DNA of 64,000 bases, from positions 20,292,136 through 20,356,135 of the forward strand of contig NC_083608.1 in the NCBI RefSeq assembly GCF_029168945.1, written 5' to 3'. Shown piece after piece: positions 22,395 through 33,901 of this stretch. Position 1 is the first letter of the stretch, and every line of letters starts with the position of its first letter. The position numbers and the translations under genes are program-made. The notes under the pieces are model-generated. The model had not been told where the DNA came from and ran no database searches. It saw only the letters and a program-made list of their open reading frames with translations. The stretch is from Cannabis sativa. Lineage: Eukaryota > Streptophyta > Magnoliopsida > Rosales > Cannabaceae.

Positions 22395-23955
22395 TTAATT
22401 TTTGGAGAGTTTAATCAAGGTGGTCAGTTGCCTGGACATGTCAAGCTGGACATTAGCCATTGCTTCAAGACGAGTGTACACATTCTGAAGTTCAGACTTG
22501 ACTTCCAGGAGCTCTGCGACGGCGAGCTCGAACTTGCACCACGGCGAAGCAAGACCCGGCCTTTGGCCGTTTTTGGAACACACCAGCAAAATATTCAGAA
22601 GGTTGGAATGTAGGGCCAGTGATGGGAGGCTCAAGAGTTTCATGTTCTTGGGCCACATTCTTCTTAGAGGATAAAGCCTTGAAGATGAGATTTGGAAATA
22701 CAAGTTTGAAGGTTGGCTTTTTACCTCTTCGAAAGGAGACAATTTGGTTGAGAATATGAGAGGCTAGATCAATGGAAGTTCCAGAGGTGATGCGGTATAG
22801 GAGTGTAGCCACTTCTTGAGACACCACGGTCTTGTTCGAATTTGGAACCCAATTGCTTAGAGCAAACCGCATAAGGGAAGCATGAGCAAAAGTGAGGTGA
22901 GTAATTCGAAGACTCTCCCCTGGTTTCAATTCTGAACGAGCACCAGTGAGTTCAGAGTGCATCAAGTCACGATCCATGGACATCACGGCATTGGATACAT
23001 TCTCAGGCAATTGCAGAGCCTGAGCAATGTCCTTTTCAGAAAATGAGAACCAGTGACCCCTAACATACACTCTTCTATACAGCCTAGAGTTCTCATCAAG
23101 GAAATCATCAGTAAGATTAGCATAGAACTCTTTAACAATGTTAGCAATGAATCCTATAAAACCAGTAAGAGTGTGTTCCCATTGATGAAATTGAATGAAC
23201 TTTACAATACCATATACACGATGGGCATGCAAATCATAATTCCTCTCACTTTCAAACTTACGAGTTGCATAAAGATTCCAGTCACGCTCATTGTCTCGAT
23301 AGTAAAAAGTTGGACAGCCAGAGATAGAGGAAGGGATATTACCAGATGGAGGATCTTCCATGGGCTGCTTGCCTTTGGCGACGCGGCAGAGGCCTTTCTT
23401 TGCAGAAGCAATTTTTGAACGAGGAAGCTCTGGCTCGAGTTCTGTGTCTTCACTGTCCTTCTCAGTATGCAGAGATACTGATTTGTCTGAAGAGACTTCC
23501 ATTGGATCCTCTTCTTCTGAACTGGAACTTGAGGAAGCCGAGGGAGGATTAGACTTGAGTTTCTTCTTGGCTGGAGGAGCAGTCTTCTCTCGAGATTGAG
23601 AGGCTTGAAGTTCTTTCTCAGCCGAGGCTTGCTGGGCTCGAGTTCGAGTGGAAGGGCCTGTTGGAGTGGTGCCAGCCATTGATGCAGCAGGAGGAGGAAC
23701 AGCCAATGGAGGAGGAGATTCCTTTGAGGATTCAGAAGAGGAAGTCCAGGTGCGATAGGGCCTTACAGATTTGCGAGCAACTTGCTTGGGTGGACGTTTT
23801 GGCTTCACGGCTTGAGATTCACGCTGGGGAAGCGATGAATCTCCAGGCTTTGCAACAACAGGAGGAGGAACTGAGGCAGCAGGGGGTGCACTAGAAGGAG
23901 TTGGAACGGTTTCTTCTAATTTTTTAGAGTGCCCTAGATTCTTGGTTCTCACCAT
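22395..23955 (-). pseudogene. ORF3 of the Sirevirus-like element (plant transposon-protein domain)
   Basis: An additional frame between pol and the 3' LTR. The start is taken at ATG 23955 (context AAAATGG), giving about 487 residues before a frameshift near 22510-22600; the original C-terminus continues in another frame to TAA near 22395. Residues 1-215 are rich in Pro, Ser, Lys and acidic runs and look disordered. Residues 220-440 look like the domain annotated as 'putative plant transposon protein', with RVYVRGHWFSFSEKDIAQAL and a LTFAHASLMRFAL-type helix. The tail after the break (ELLEVKSELQNVYTRLEAMA) is a probable coiled coil. I see no signal peptide or membrane span, so an envelope role is not supported. 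The Athila-like element next door has a similar frame at the same place. Confidence 0.75.
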
Positions 23956-25109
23956 TTTGAAACTGAAAGAGAAGATGAATAGTGTTTGACAGAGAAACAA
24001 GAAAGGGGGTTCGGGTAGGTGGTGAAATAAGTGACAAAATTTGGTTTATATAACCTTGGAATCAAAACAAGAAAAAGGAAACCAATTTTGAAAATTCAAA
24101 AGGAAACCGCCAGCCCATGAACCAAAAGAGGAAACCGCCCACTTCTCAACTCCTTTCCCCTTTCTTTTTTTAAAAAAATAAAAGGAAACTAGAAATGCCA
24201 ACAAATTTTTCCAAAAATAAAGCAATCTATCAAGAATAAAGACACATTACCATATAAAGATTAATCTTTACTTGGAAAAATATCATAATAAATCAAAGAA
24301 GAATGAATGTTGATACTTACCATTTATGCACAAGATTTTCTTGACCCATGAAGCAAGTCACACGCCTCCCTTTTTTTTATTATTTTTTTTAATTAAAACC
24401 GAAAATAAAATACAATGTGTACAATAAATATATGTGATTCGAATCAAGCAAAGAAATCAAATATCATTGACAATTGACAAAATAAAATACATGTTATGCT
24501 TTTAAGGAAAATAACTAATTAGTATCTCATGAAATAATCATACTAATTGATGTTAAGGAAAAAGATATGCATGTTACTGAAAATTGTGTACCAGGATTAT
24601 CAATTTAATTTTAATAGAGGAGACTTACAGAATTGAACACACTTGTCAGACATAAGTGTGTGCAGTGAAAATAGGATCATTGTCCTTGGCAAGATTTTTC
24701 ATTTTCGCCTTTTTCAATTTGATCCCGCAACTGGATGCTTTCACACCATACTGAAGGTAGCCCTTTTCTATGGTAGTGCATCCTCATCATAGTTGCTAAT
24801 TACAATGTTCCAGCTTACTCATCAGATGGCTTTCACACCTCAGTATGGGTAGCTCTATTCCAGCAAGGGGCCTGACAAGTCTGAAACAAAAATTGCTCAA
24901 CTCTGTATAAGAACATTATTTAATCCTAGACACAAATAAAGAGTAACATGAACCTTTTAACACAACATCACAAAGTATGATCAGACAGAGATCCTAACTA
25001 ATTATATTCCAATAGCATAAACATGATTTGTCAAAATACAATGATAGAAGATTAAGAGCTAGAGATGAATCACATAACACTATTGTACAAGAATTATGAA
25101 CTAATAAAA
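23956..25109 (-). other. Spacer between RNase H and ORF3
   Basis: 1.15 kb without a usable frame. It includes a T-rich run at 24366-24400 and unremarkable AT-rich sequence. It presumably holds the leader for ORF3 expression, but no splice site or subgenomic promoter can be shown. Confidence 0.5.
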
Positions 25110-26640
25110 TTAAACAATGCAAACTCCCAAAGACTTTCTGAGGGAGTCAAAGCGACTTGCATCTAGGGCCTTTGTGAAAATATCAGCTAATTGTTTTTCA
25201 GTATCAACATATTCTAATTGCAATGATTTATTTTCAACAAGTTCCCTGATAAAGTGGTGTCTTATGTCAATGTGCTTTGTTCTAGAATGTTGAACAGGAT
25301 TTTTGGAAATATTTATGGCACTAGTATTGTCACAAAAAATAGTCAAAACACCCAATTCAAACCCATAATCAATCAACATTTGTTTCAACCACAATAGTTG
25401 AGTACAACTGCCACGGCGATGTACTCGGCTTCGGCGATGGATAAGGAGATGGAATTCTGTTTCTTGCTATGCCAAGATACTAGATTATTCCCAAGAAAGA
25501 AACACCCTCCACTTGTGCTCTTTCGATCATCGGCATTTCTGCCCAATGCGCATCACTAAAACAAGCAAGATTTGAATTGGTATCTTTCGAGTACCAAATT
25601 CCATAATCAGGAGTGCTATTAACATATCTAATAATCCTTTTCACAGCTGATACATGAGATTCCATAGGATTACTTTGATATCTAGCACACACTCCCACAC
25701 AGTAACATATATCAGGACGACTAGCAGTTAAATACAAAAGACTTCCAATCATGCTACGATAGAGTGTAGTGTCTACCTTTACTCCATTCTCATCTTTTGT
25801 TAATTTCAGTGTGGTGCTCATAGGAGTACTTACCTGCTTAGCCGATTCAAGGCCAAATTTCTTGACAAGGTTCTTAGCATACTTGCTTTGAGATACAAAT
25901 GTACCTCCTTCCATTTGTCTCACTTGAAGACCCGAAAGAAATTAAGCTCACCAACCATGCTCATTTCAAATTCACTTTTCATTTGATCAACAAATACCGC
26001 ACTTCATGGTTAGATGTAGAACCAAAAACTATATCATCAACATAAATTTGAGCAATGATAAAATCAGATTTTATATGTTTGATGAAAAGAGTTTTATCCA
26101 CACTACCTCTGTGATAGCCATGAGAAAGTAAAAATTGAGTCAACCTTTCATACCAAGCTCGAGGAGCTTGTTTCAGACCATACAAAGCTTTTTCAAGCTT
26201 GTATACATGGTCTGGAAATTGAGGATCTTCAAATCCTTTTGGTTGCTCAACATAAACTTCCTCATTCAAAATACCATTTAGGAAGGCAGATTTCACATCC
26301 ATTTGAAACAATTTAATATTCAGAATACAAGCAATACACAAAAGTAAACGAATTGATTCTAATCTTGCAACAGGAGCAAAAGTTTCATCAAAATCTATAC
26401 CTTCTACCTGTGTGTACCCTTGAGCCACCAAACGAGCCTTGTTTCTCACAATTGTACCGAACTCATCACTTTTATTTTTAAACAACCACTTTGTTCCAAT
26501 AACATTTATACCTTTTGGTCTTCGGACCAAAATCCATACCTTGTTGCGAACAAATTGGTTGAGTTCCTCTTGCATTGCATTGAGCCATTCCTCAAAGGTC
26601 ATGGCTTCCTTCACATTTTCGGTTCATATTGAGAAACAAA
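25110..26640 (-). pseudogene. Copia reverse transcriptase and RNase H (Sirevirus-like), frameshifted
   Basis: Minus-strand frames in order. RT 26614-25979 has EEWLNAMQEEL, the motif FQMDVKSAFLNG, LYGLKQAPRAWY and the catalytic YVDDIVFGS (residue 191, near 26044). A shift near 25985 leads to the connection and thumb, with another shift near 25936. Segment 25923-25480 holds STPMSTTLKL, YRSMIGSLLYLTASRPDICY and the first RNase H block, where FSDAHWAE is altered from the usual Asp-Trp form. Shifts follow near 25400-25540. Segment 25394-25110 has FCDNTSAI, the RNase H catalytic-type motif, then HIDIRHHFI and LADIFTKAL, and stops after SLGVCIV. The frame breaks cluster at CTG/CAG words. Confidence 0.88.
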
Positions 26641-26936
26641 GCAAAGAAAGCCGATTAAATTAATATACCTTCGCGAGTTACCATGCTTTCTTCGGGATTT
26701 CCAAGGATGAGATCTTTTGGATGATTCGGTTTGACTGCGGTGCTTGGTTCTTTACGAATAGAGTCGGTGATGATGTTTGGATGAGTCAAGATAGACGGTT
26801 ACGGTTCTCCGGTTTCGGTTGCAGCAGCGAGATTCGTCCTTTGCGGCATCGGCAATGGGTTCTGCCGCATCGGGATCCGCTTGTTACAACTTCGGAGGAG
26901 TATCCATGAGACTATCTATCTTGGCTTCGTGGAAAA
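26641..26936 (-). pseudogene. Linker between integrase and RT (Sirevirus-like), scrambled
   Basis: About 300 bp that should encode the Ser/Pro-rich spacer between integrase and RT. The present sequence has stops in the expected frame and is unusually rich in CG (CCGGTTTCGG, GCGGCATCGG) compared with neighbours. Confidence 0.6.
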
Positions 26937-28333
26937 CTACGAAAAATCTCTAAAATCATCAACAACCACATTAGCTGATTCCAAAACAGTTTGAGTTCTC
27001 ATGTTATAAACACGATAAGCTCTACTGTTTAAGGAATATCCAATAAACACACCAACATCACTTTTAGCATCAAATTTACCAATATGCTCACGATCTCTAT
27101 AGACATAACACACACATCCAAAAACATGAAAATGACTTACATTGGGGCGCTTACCTTTCCCGGATTTCATAAGATGTTTTTGAGGTACCTGGACGAATAA
27201 ACACTCTGTTTATTATGTAGCAAGCTGTGTTAATAGCTTCAGCCCATAAGCGCTTTGTCAACTTCTTGCTATTTAACATCACTCTTGCCATTTCCTGCAA
27301 TGTTCGATTCTTCCTCTCAACAACTCTATTTTGTTGAGGAGTTTTGGGAGCTGAAAATTCATGAGTTATACCTGTAGACTTGCAAAAATCATCATACACA
27401 GAATTTTCAAACTCCTTACCATGATCACTTCGAATTCGAACAATTTTCCCAATATTACAACCTTTCTCAACTCTTAATCTCAGACAAAGAGTTTTAAAGG
27501 CATCAAAAGTGTCAGATTTTTCTCTTAAAAAATCTACCCAAGTAAAACGAGAGAAATCATCAACACACACAAAGATATATCGTTTACCATTCAAACTTTC
27601 AACTTGGATTGGACCCATAAGATCCATGTGAAGCAATTCCAATACCTTTGAGGTATTGATATCGGTTTCTGAGCTTGTGAGTGATTTTTAATTGCTTCCC
27701 AAGTTGACACGGTTCACACTTACCTTCACTTTCCTTACCAAGCTTGGGAAGACCTCGAACAATACCTGCATTTGACAATTTTTTCAGGTTTTTAAAATTA
27801 ATATGCCCAAGCTTGGCATGCCGCAGATCTGTGGTGTTGTTGATAGCTGAATGACAAGTAAACACAAGGGTTAGAGTGTAACAGTTATCATTGGATCGAA
27901 ATCCTTGCAATATACATTCATTGTCTTCATTCAAAACATAACAATGATCACTATCAAAAGAAACAGTAAACCCTTGATCACAGATTTGACTGATGCTAAG
28001 TAAATTAGCCCTCAGTCCTTCAACTAACATCACATTTTTCAGTCTAGGTAACCCTTCAAAATTTAGAGTTCCCATACCAACAACTTTTCCTGATAAGCCA
28101 TTACCAAAAGTGACTTCTCCACATTGCATAGACCGTATGTTAGTCAAGAAATCCTTGTCACCTGTCATATGTCTAGAGCAACCACTGTCAAAATACCACA
28201 TTTGAGATGCAGCAGTTTTATCAGAAAAACCAGCTAGACACTTCTTTTTCACCCATATTTGTTTCAAACCTTTATGTTTCTTTTGAGATTTTTTCAAATT
28301 ATCAAAGTAATTTGTTTTAAACAGGTTGTTCAA
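26937..28333 (-). pseudogene. Copia protease and integrase (Sirevirus-like), frameshifted
   Basis: The aspartic protease motif WYFDSGCSRHMTG has its catalytic Asp near 28189, followed by ISQICDQGF. The pre-integrase HHCC finger (HAKLGHINF... CEPCQLGK) lies at about 27830-27690. A frame break near 27650 leads to the integrase core 27642-27151: LLHMDLMGP, the first catalytic Asp in CVDDFSRFTW, the second in RSDHGKEF, and the third-acid region PQQNRVVERKN, where R replaces the usual G. A break near 27160, at a CCGGG on the minus strand, precedes the C-terminal block HVFGCVCYVYRDREH at 27170-26937. Catalytic acids are present but the chain is not continuous. Confidence 0.88.
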
Positions 28334-28339
28334 TGTGAA

Positions 28340-28931
28340 ACATTTAGGTCTGATATGTCCTTTTCTACCACAAAAATGACAAATGGGAACAAATCTTTTT
28401 ACCTGAGATCTTACCCTTTTCGAAAATCCTGGAGATTTTGCAGCATCAGAAGTTTTCTTCTTGCCACAGTACGTGAAAGCATTACAGCAGAGTTTGTAGC
28501 CTCATGGTGATTCGTTGGAACACTAGATTTTACAAACTTCGTGACTCCAGAACTTTCCATTCCATTAGAACCAAGGCCTGCAAAGCCTCTCTGACCTGCA
28601 TTCTGAGCTTTTTCAAAAATAGAAGATCCAGGATTAAGCATTTGAACATTTTTCTTAAAGTTTTCAAGTTCCTTCTTCAATAGAGAGATTTTTTCATCTT
28701 TATCACAAACACTTGTCTCATATTCTTTTATTTTCAACTCACACATTTCAATCTGATGAGACAATTTTTTATTCAATTTATTCAACTCTCTATTTTCGAA
28801 GCAACTTTGAATCCATTTTTCATACATGACTTTGTATGATTCAGCAAGAGATTCTTCACAGATTTCAGACTCATCTGAATCTGATTCTTCTTGTTTGGTG
28901 GTATTATTCAGACATACCAATCTATCTTTCA
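28340..28931 (-). pseudogene. Gag-pol linker: coiled coil and second zinc knuckle (Sirevirus-like)
   Basis: Reads an acidic stretch (EESDSDESEICEE), then a probable coiled coil (NRELNKLNKKLSHQIEMCEL). After a break near 28460-28470, the knuckle CHFCGRKGHIRPKC lies at 28340-28381. A second CCHC finger far downstream of the first and a long coiled coil are usual in the Sirevirus gag region. A frame change near 28931 separates it from the upstream gag. Confidence 0.8.
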
Positions 28932-29974
28932 CTGTGAATCACACAACACATTAGTCATAACAGAGGTTAGGGCAACATTTTCAGTAATATCTTCATCACT
29001 TTCGGTTTCATCATCACTCCAAGTGACATTGAAACTTTTCTTATTCTTTTTCAAAGTGTTTGCACACTCAGATTGAATATGCCCAAAACCTTCACATTCC
29101 CTGCACTGAATTCCCTTTTTGTTAGAGACAGATGGTTTAATGAAAGCATTACCTTTTGAACCTTTCGAAATATTCTTTTTATTTCCCATCTTTTTCATAT
29201 ATTTCTGAAAATTCTTAGTTAATAAAGCAATCTCATCATCACATTCACTATCAGAATTTTCATTATCAGCAACTTTCAAAGCAATACTTTTACCTTTATC
29301 AGCAATGGATTTGGGTTTGTCCTTTTGTTTAATCTGTTGATTTAATTCAAAAGTACGTAAGGAACCCATCAATTCTTCCACTTTCATAGTGCTAAAATCT
29401 TTAGCTTCCTCCATTGCCAAAAGTTTCGTATCAAACCTTCTGGAAGAACTCTAACAATTTTTCTCACAAGAACAGAGTCATCAAGCTTTTCTCCAAGAGC
29501 AAAATATTCATTAGCAATGTCAGATAATTTTTCATAGAATTCAGTTAAAGTTTCATTATCAGACATTCTAAGCTCATCAAATTTAGTTTGAAGCATGATA
29601 AATCTAGATCGTTTCACATCAGAAGTTCCTTCAAACTGAGTTTGAAGAATCTCCCAAGCTTCCTTAGCAGAAACACAAGATGATATAAGTTTAATGTAAC
29701 CCTCACCTACACCATTAAAGATAGCATGCAAGGCTTTGCTATTGTAGGCAGATAGTTTATCATCTTCAATAGACCATTCCAGTTCAGATTTTATAATAGT
29801 ATTACCTGAAGAATCTGTCTCAACTGGAGGAGACCAACCTGATAGAACCATTCTCCACGCCTTCTCATCTTGAGATTTGATGAAGGCTCTCATTCTAACT
29901 TTCCAGTAAGGATAGTTAGAGTCATTAAGCAATGGTGGTCTAGAAATAGAACTTCCTTCTGCAAAAAATGACAT
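28932..29974 (-). pseudogene. Gag (UBN2/DUF4219 type) of the Sirevirus-like element
   Basis: The start is ATG 29974 (MSFFAEGSSISRPPLL), 59 bp after the 5' LTR. Upstream in-frame sequence lies inside the LTR and is not used. DUF4219-like NYPYWKVRMRAFI is followed by UBN2-type segments (AKEAWEILQTQFEG, FDELRMSDNETLTEFYEKL). A one-base loss near 29445 shifts the frame, and the second part runs from about 29420 to 28932. The first zinc knuckle CRECEGFGHIQSEC is at 29064-29105, followed by acidic sequence. The protein would form the capsid and package element RNA. Confidence 0.88.
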
Positions 29975-30018
29975 TCTAACAAAAACGTTATAGGACCACA
30001 CTAAGAGTTTAGTGTCCC

Positions 30019-30030
30019 GCTCTGATACCA
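30019..30030 (-). other. Primer binding site (tRNA-iMet), Sirevirus-like
   Basis: The minus strand reads TGGTATCAGAGC, two bases inside the 5' LTR boundary at 30033. Confidence 0.9.
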
Positions 30031-30403
30031 ATTGAAAAACCGTGTTTTTGCAAATGTCAGTTGTATATAAGAAAATATAAAAACTGTAAGCGTTTGCAGC
30101 AGCAGAAAGTAATTCTGCTACAGCAAAACTGAACAGGCAGAATATAAAATATTTGCAGAAAAATAAATAACTTGACACAAGAGATTTATACGTGGTATCA
30201 GTGTTCTCACGAACACTCCTAGTCCACGGGGCCACGCCCAGAGAATGAAATCAATTAATAAAGTATCAAAATTACAAAGACAATTGACTTAAACAAGTTT
30301 AGACTCCCTCTAAAGTATTGCCGCAATCCTTTGTAATCCACTTTATGAATCTGACTTCTTGAAACACCTTCAAGCCCGAACTCCCTTCGTCTTTGAAGTG
30401 TGA

Positions 30404-30562
30404 GTGCTTACTTCCTCCCGAAGTAAGGCTTCAACAAGTCTTCTCCCGAAGACCAAGTGCTTACTTCCTCCCGAAGTAAGGCTTCAACAAGTCTTCTCCC
30501 GAAGACCAAGTGCTTACTTCCTCCCGAAGTAAGGCTTTATCAAGTCTTCTCCCGAAGACCAA
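30404..30562. repeat. Three tandem 53-bp repeats in the 5' LTR
   Basis: Same triplet as at 21250, with the same two stem-loops per unit. Confidence 0.9.
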
Positions 30563-30744
30563 TCTCTTGTTCAGTCAAGTAGTTCTTCACAACCTCTAGG
30601 ATAGAGTAAGAACAGAAATAGAACAACTAGAACCTAGATGAACAACTAGGCTCTCACAAAACAAAGAAAGACTCTCTTCTCTCAAAAGATAAATGTAGAA
30701 AATGAATAATGGAAGAGGTCATTCGAATGGTTGCTCTCTAGGCT

Positions 30745-30754
30745 CTATTTATAG
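30745..30754 (-). promoter_or_regulatory. TATA box in the 5' LTR (Sirevirus-like)
   Basis: The minus strand reads CTATAAATAG, the likely start region for the element's genomic RNA. Confidence 0.65.
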
Positions 30755-31216
30755 ATCATAGAAACCAAAGAGGCAACCACAAGTTCGAATTAGCAGCTGT
30801 ACAAAAACTTTCCAAAAACAAACACGATCTGCTACATCAGATTCGGTTGCTGACGAAGCAGATCTGCCCAGAAACGGGAAACTTACTAGAATCGGGTCCG
30901 ATCTTCTTTCAAAGCTTGATTCCTGCCAAAAACAGATTAGATATTCTGATTGTATCAAGATACAATCGAAATTAATAAGGAAAAGGCAATAATCAAAGTT
31001 TCCCTTAAAAGGACAACTTTCCAAAAGAGAATTTCTTCTCTTTTGAGAAGTTTTCAACAAAGGAAAGTTCAGCTGAAAGTGCAACTTTCCAAACAAGGAA
31101 AATGGCAACTTATAACCGAATAAAAGAGGTAAGATTTCGAAAATAAATGCATAGCAATCTTACCATAAAAAGGAAAAATTATTTTGTCACCTAACTTGCC
31201 AAAAAAGGACTTTACA

Positions 31217-31329
31217 CAAAGTTTCTTGAAAAGCATGGATTTGTTGCTCAATACATATGCCTAGTACACCTAAATAATAGTGTGTGACAGGCTTAAGAAA
31301 CTAAGCACTATTAGACATGGGGTGGAGCC
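31217..31329 (+). pseudogene. Old copia integrase remnant, piece 2
   Basis: Reads FLEKHGFVAQYICLVHLNNSV and a degraded R-N-L-M motif (IRHG) on the plus strand, the region around the third catalytic acid of copia integrase. The Sirevirus-like element bounds it on the left and the Athila-like element on the right, so only 113 bp separates two full-length insertions. Confidence 0.65.
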
Positions 31330-32598
31330 TGTTGCTAAATTTATGATCACTACGCAAGTATACGCAATCAAGTAGTAAACTCACACAGGTGAGGTCCAAC
31401 CACAGGGAATTGGACTAATTACTACTAAATTATACTATTGATTCTATCTGGTAAAAGAATACTTTTTTATGAATTAAATAAGACAATTCAGAAAATTAAA
31501 AATAACAAAGAGGAAGATTAATCAAGATAAGAAAATAGGGAGACGAATCCTGTTGTTAAGTTACCAATGTTAATGTTTAAATGCTATCCTTCTCTTGAAG
31601 TGAATGACAGATTATAAATTAACCTAGCTCTTTTCAGATCTTCTAAGTTCTAAATCTCATGCTCTCTAATTAATCTCTTAATTAAACTAACATGAAATCA
31701 GCATTAAGCAATAATCTAAATGTCACAAAGGCTATGTAAATACTTTCGTTTCACATCAAAACCTAGACTATCCAATTTTAGCATTCTCAATTCTCACTTT
31801 TCAGATTTCGAATTAAGATCATAAAAACATGTAAAAGGTGATCAATCTTGCACATGGAAATTAAACACAAATATGAATAGTATTCACAATCAAGATGGAG
31901 GAATGGCAATTAATCATTAACTAGGAAAAACTTAAACAACATTCATCATTCTCCCTAAATAGGAGTTTAGTTCAAAACATCCATAATCAAATCCATAATT
32001 AACATTGAAATAGAAAAGAACATAGAAAAATTAAAGAGAAGAGAAAGAACTAGTTGAAGCAATTGATCCGGGTCGCCACAAGCCGCTCTTCTAGCCTCCT
32101 CCTTTGTTTCTAGGGTTCCAATTCTGAATGAATCCTAATTTTCACGAACTCCCTCTATTTAAACCAATTTTCATCTTTAAAATTCGTGAAATTACGAAAC
32201 TGCCCAAAAATCCCGTCACTGGGTCCCCGTCGCAACTGGCAATGCCCCCGTCGCGACGGGGTTAAGCAGATCTGTCTCAAAATTCTCTCTGCCTTTTCCC
32301 GTCGCGACTGGCAGAGTCCCAGTCGCGACTGGATTACAGTTTGAGTTCTTGGGATGTCTCTGCCAGTTCCCGTCGCGTCTGGCAAATTCCCCGTCGCGAC
32401 TGGAACTGGCAGCGACACCAATCTTGGATTTTCTTCTCGATTCTTTCACCATTTTTCCTCAATTCTTGTACATACTTTCTTTAAATGCCCGAGGACCTGA
32501 AACAAAAGAATCAAGCGTAATATAGCCCTAAAACTAGAAACAAAGAGTGAAAACTAACCGAAATATGACCCGAAACTTAGACTAATTTAAGCCTAACA
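31330..32598 (-). repeat. 3' LTR of the Athila-like element
   Basis: 1269 bp. It contains six TCGCGA-type palindromic sites between 32229 and 32400 and a minus-strand TATA-like TTTAAATAG near 32155-32163. Frames across the palindromic cluster read repetitive VATG peptides and are not genes. Confidence 0.93.
32229..32400. repeat. Cluster of GTCGCGAC palindromes in the 3' LTR
   Basis: GTCGCGAC at 32250, 32301, 32322 and 32393, with one-base variants at 32229 and 32372. Most are set in CCCGTCGCGACTGG or CCAGTCGCGACTGG. The 5' LTR has the same cluster. Confidence 0.9.
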
Positions 32599-32612
32599 AA
32601 TTCCCCCAAACT
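32599..32612 (-). other. Polypurine tract of the Athila-like element
   Basis: The minus strand reads AGTTTGGGGGAATT directly before the 3' LTR. Confidence 0.75.
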
Positions 32613-33363
32613 AGATTCTTACTCGCCCTCGAGTAAGATAAATACTACTAACTACTAACTACGCTATCAGATAATCATAATACTACTGCCTCATGTGTTG
32701 TTCTCTTCTATTGCGCAAACTAGAATTTCAATTCTACCAACTCTAACAATTAATTTAGATGCTCAGTTTATAACACTATGTACAACTGCAAAAATTTATT
32801 CAAATGTGAAACATTGTTATAAAAGTTTTACTCTTTCTAACAGTTCCACAACCCGATAACTCATAAGCTTGCATGCTTACCTTTCTCCACTAATGTTGAC
32901 AGTATTCTTTGGAATCATTAGGTCTTTTCAAGGCTTTAGGTAGTATGGCTCAGATATTCAGGGATAGGCAAAAGACAATTTTGGCTCAATATATCATAAG
33001 CACACAAACAGAACCCACAAGCTTCTTTTCTTTCTTCTAAGATCCCATAATATTCCCAGATTCACCAAGATTAATAGAAGACGTCTCTATTATTTATTTT
33101 TTTTTTCAACATCACTGAAAATTTTTTTCTTTTTTTTTTCCACATATTTTTACTTTTTATTGTGTTTTTTTTTTTCATATTTCATTTTTTTTTCTTTTCA
33201 GTGACATTGAATTACACAATTTTTTTCTTCTTCTCAATCTTACAAGTTTTTCTCACTCTCACTATTTCCTCACACTAAATGTTTCTCCTCCCCCAAACTA
33301 ATTATGTAGCTTATGATATCATGGATAACAGGGTGAAGAAAAAATTAATAGTGTGGTTACAAA

Positions 33364-33394
<31 letters not shown>

Positions 33395-33901
33395 GATGGG
33401 TGAAAAGCATAATAGATTTAGGCTCAAAAGGTTAACTATGGATACATCTTATTACGGTAGGCTTGAAAGGCTCAAACTATCCAACAAATGCTTAAATCAT
33501 ATTCCAATTGAACACTATCAAGGATTTCGTCTCAAAAGAATAAACATGCAAGCTCTACGCTATCCTGTCAATCTTACCACAAACCATCATAAAACAATTA
33601 TAACAATTTTCACAACTTGAATATTAGCAGATAAACACATGTTTCTAAGCATCCAAACTAATCCAAAGAGTTAACAGAATCAAGCACACAGTTATTTTAC
33701 AATTTCAGAACACATCACACTAATCAGCAGTATACAACTATCGTCAAGCTTATTGCCATTCCTTAACTAAAACAGAAAATTAAAATGCAGCAATTAAAGT
33801 GCAGAATTTAAAAATTTTAAGTCTCTCCCCCAAAACTAAATATGACATTGTCCCCAATGTGCTATTATACTCAAGGTGAGAAGGACTTACCTGAACCCCC
33901 A
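32613..33901 (-). other. Spacer between ORF3 and the 3' LTR
   Basis: 1.3 kb of non-coding sequence. It includes T-rich runs (33085-33190 and an uninterrupted T tract about 33365-33390). Athila elements normally have a long region here. Confidence 0.6.

Larger units (their letters stand above)
20880..31216 (-). mobile_element. Complete Sirevirus-like Ty1/copia retrotransposon
   Basis: LTRs at 20880-22061 and 30033-31216 begin TGAAAAACCG and end GGACTTTACA. The 5-bp duplication CAAAG is exact (20875-20879 and 31217-31221). The element runs on the minus strand: primer site by the right LTR, then gag, protease, integrase, RT, RNase H, a 1.1-kb spacer, ORF3, polypurine tract and left LTR. The UBN2/DUF4219-type gag, the long coiled-coil linker, the RT motifs and an extra ORF after pol point to the Sirevirus (Maximus/SIRE) lineage. 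Every reading frame is broken. Outside a few clustered spots the LTRs are nearly identical, which suggests a recent insertion. Confidence 0.92.
30033..31216 (-). repeat. 5' LTR of the Sirevirus-like element
   Basis: 1184 bp, the promoter-side LTR. It carries three 53-bp repeats (30404-30562) and a minus-strand TATA box at 30745-30754. It keeps CAGCAGCAG and CTGCTACAGC where the partner LTR is altered. Confidence 0.92.

Noticed and set aside
23346..23894. Several plus-strand frames opposite ORF3 of the Sirevirus-like element
   Set aside because: Antisense shadows of the Pro/Ser-rich ORF3 N-terminus.
32155..32452. Minus-strand frames with VATG-type repeats in the Athila-like LTR (also at 42365-42662)
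   Set aside because: They read the GTCGCGAC palindrome cluster in the LTR and are duplicated because the LTR is duplicated.
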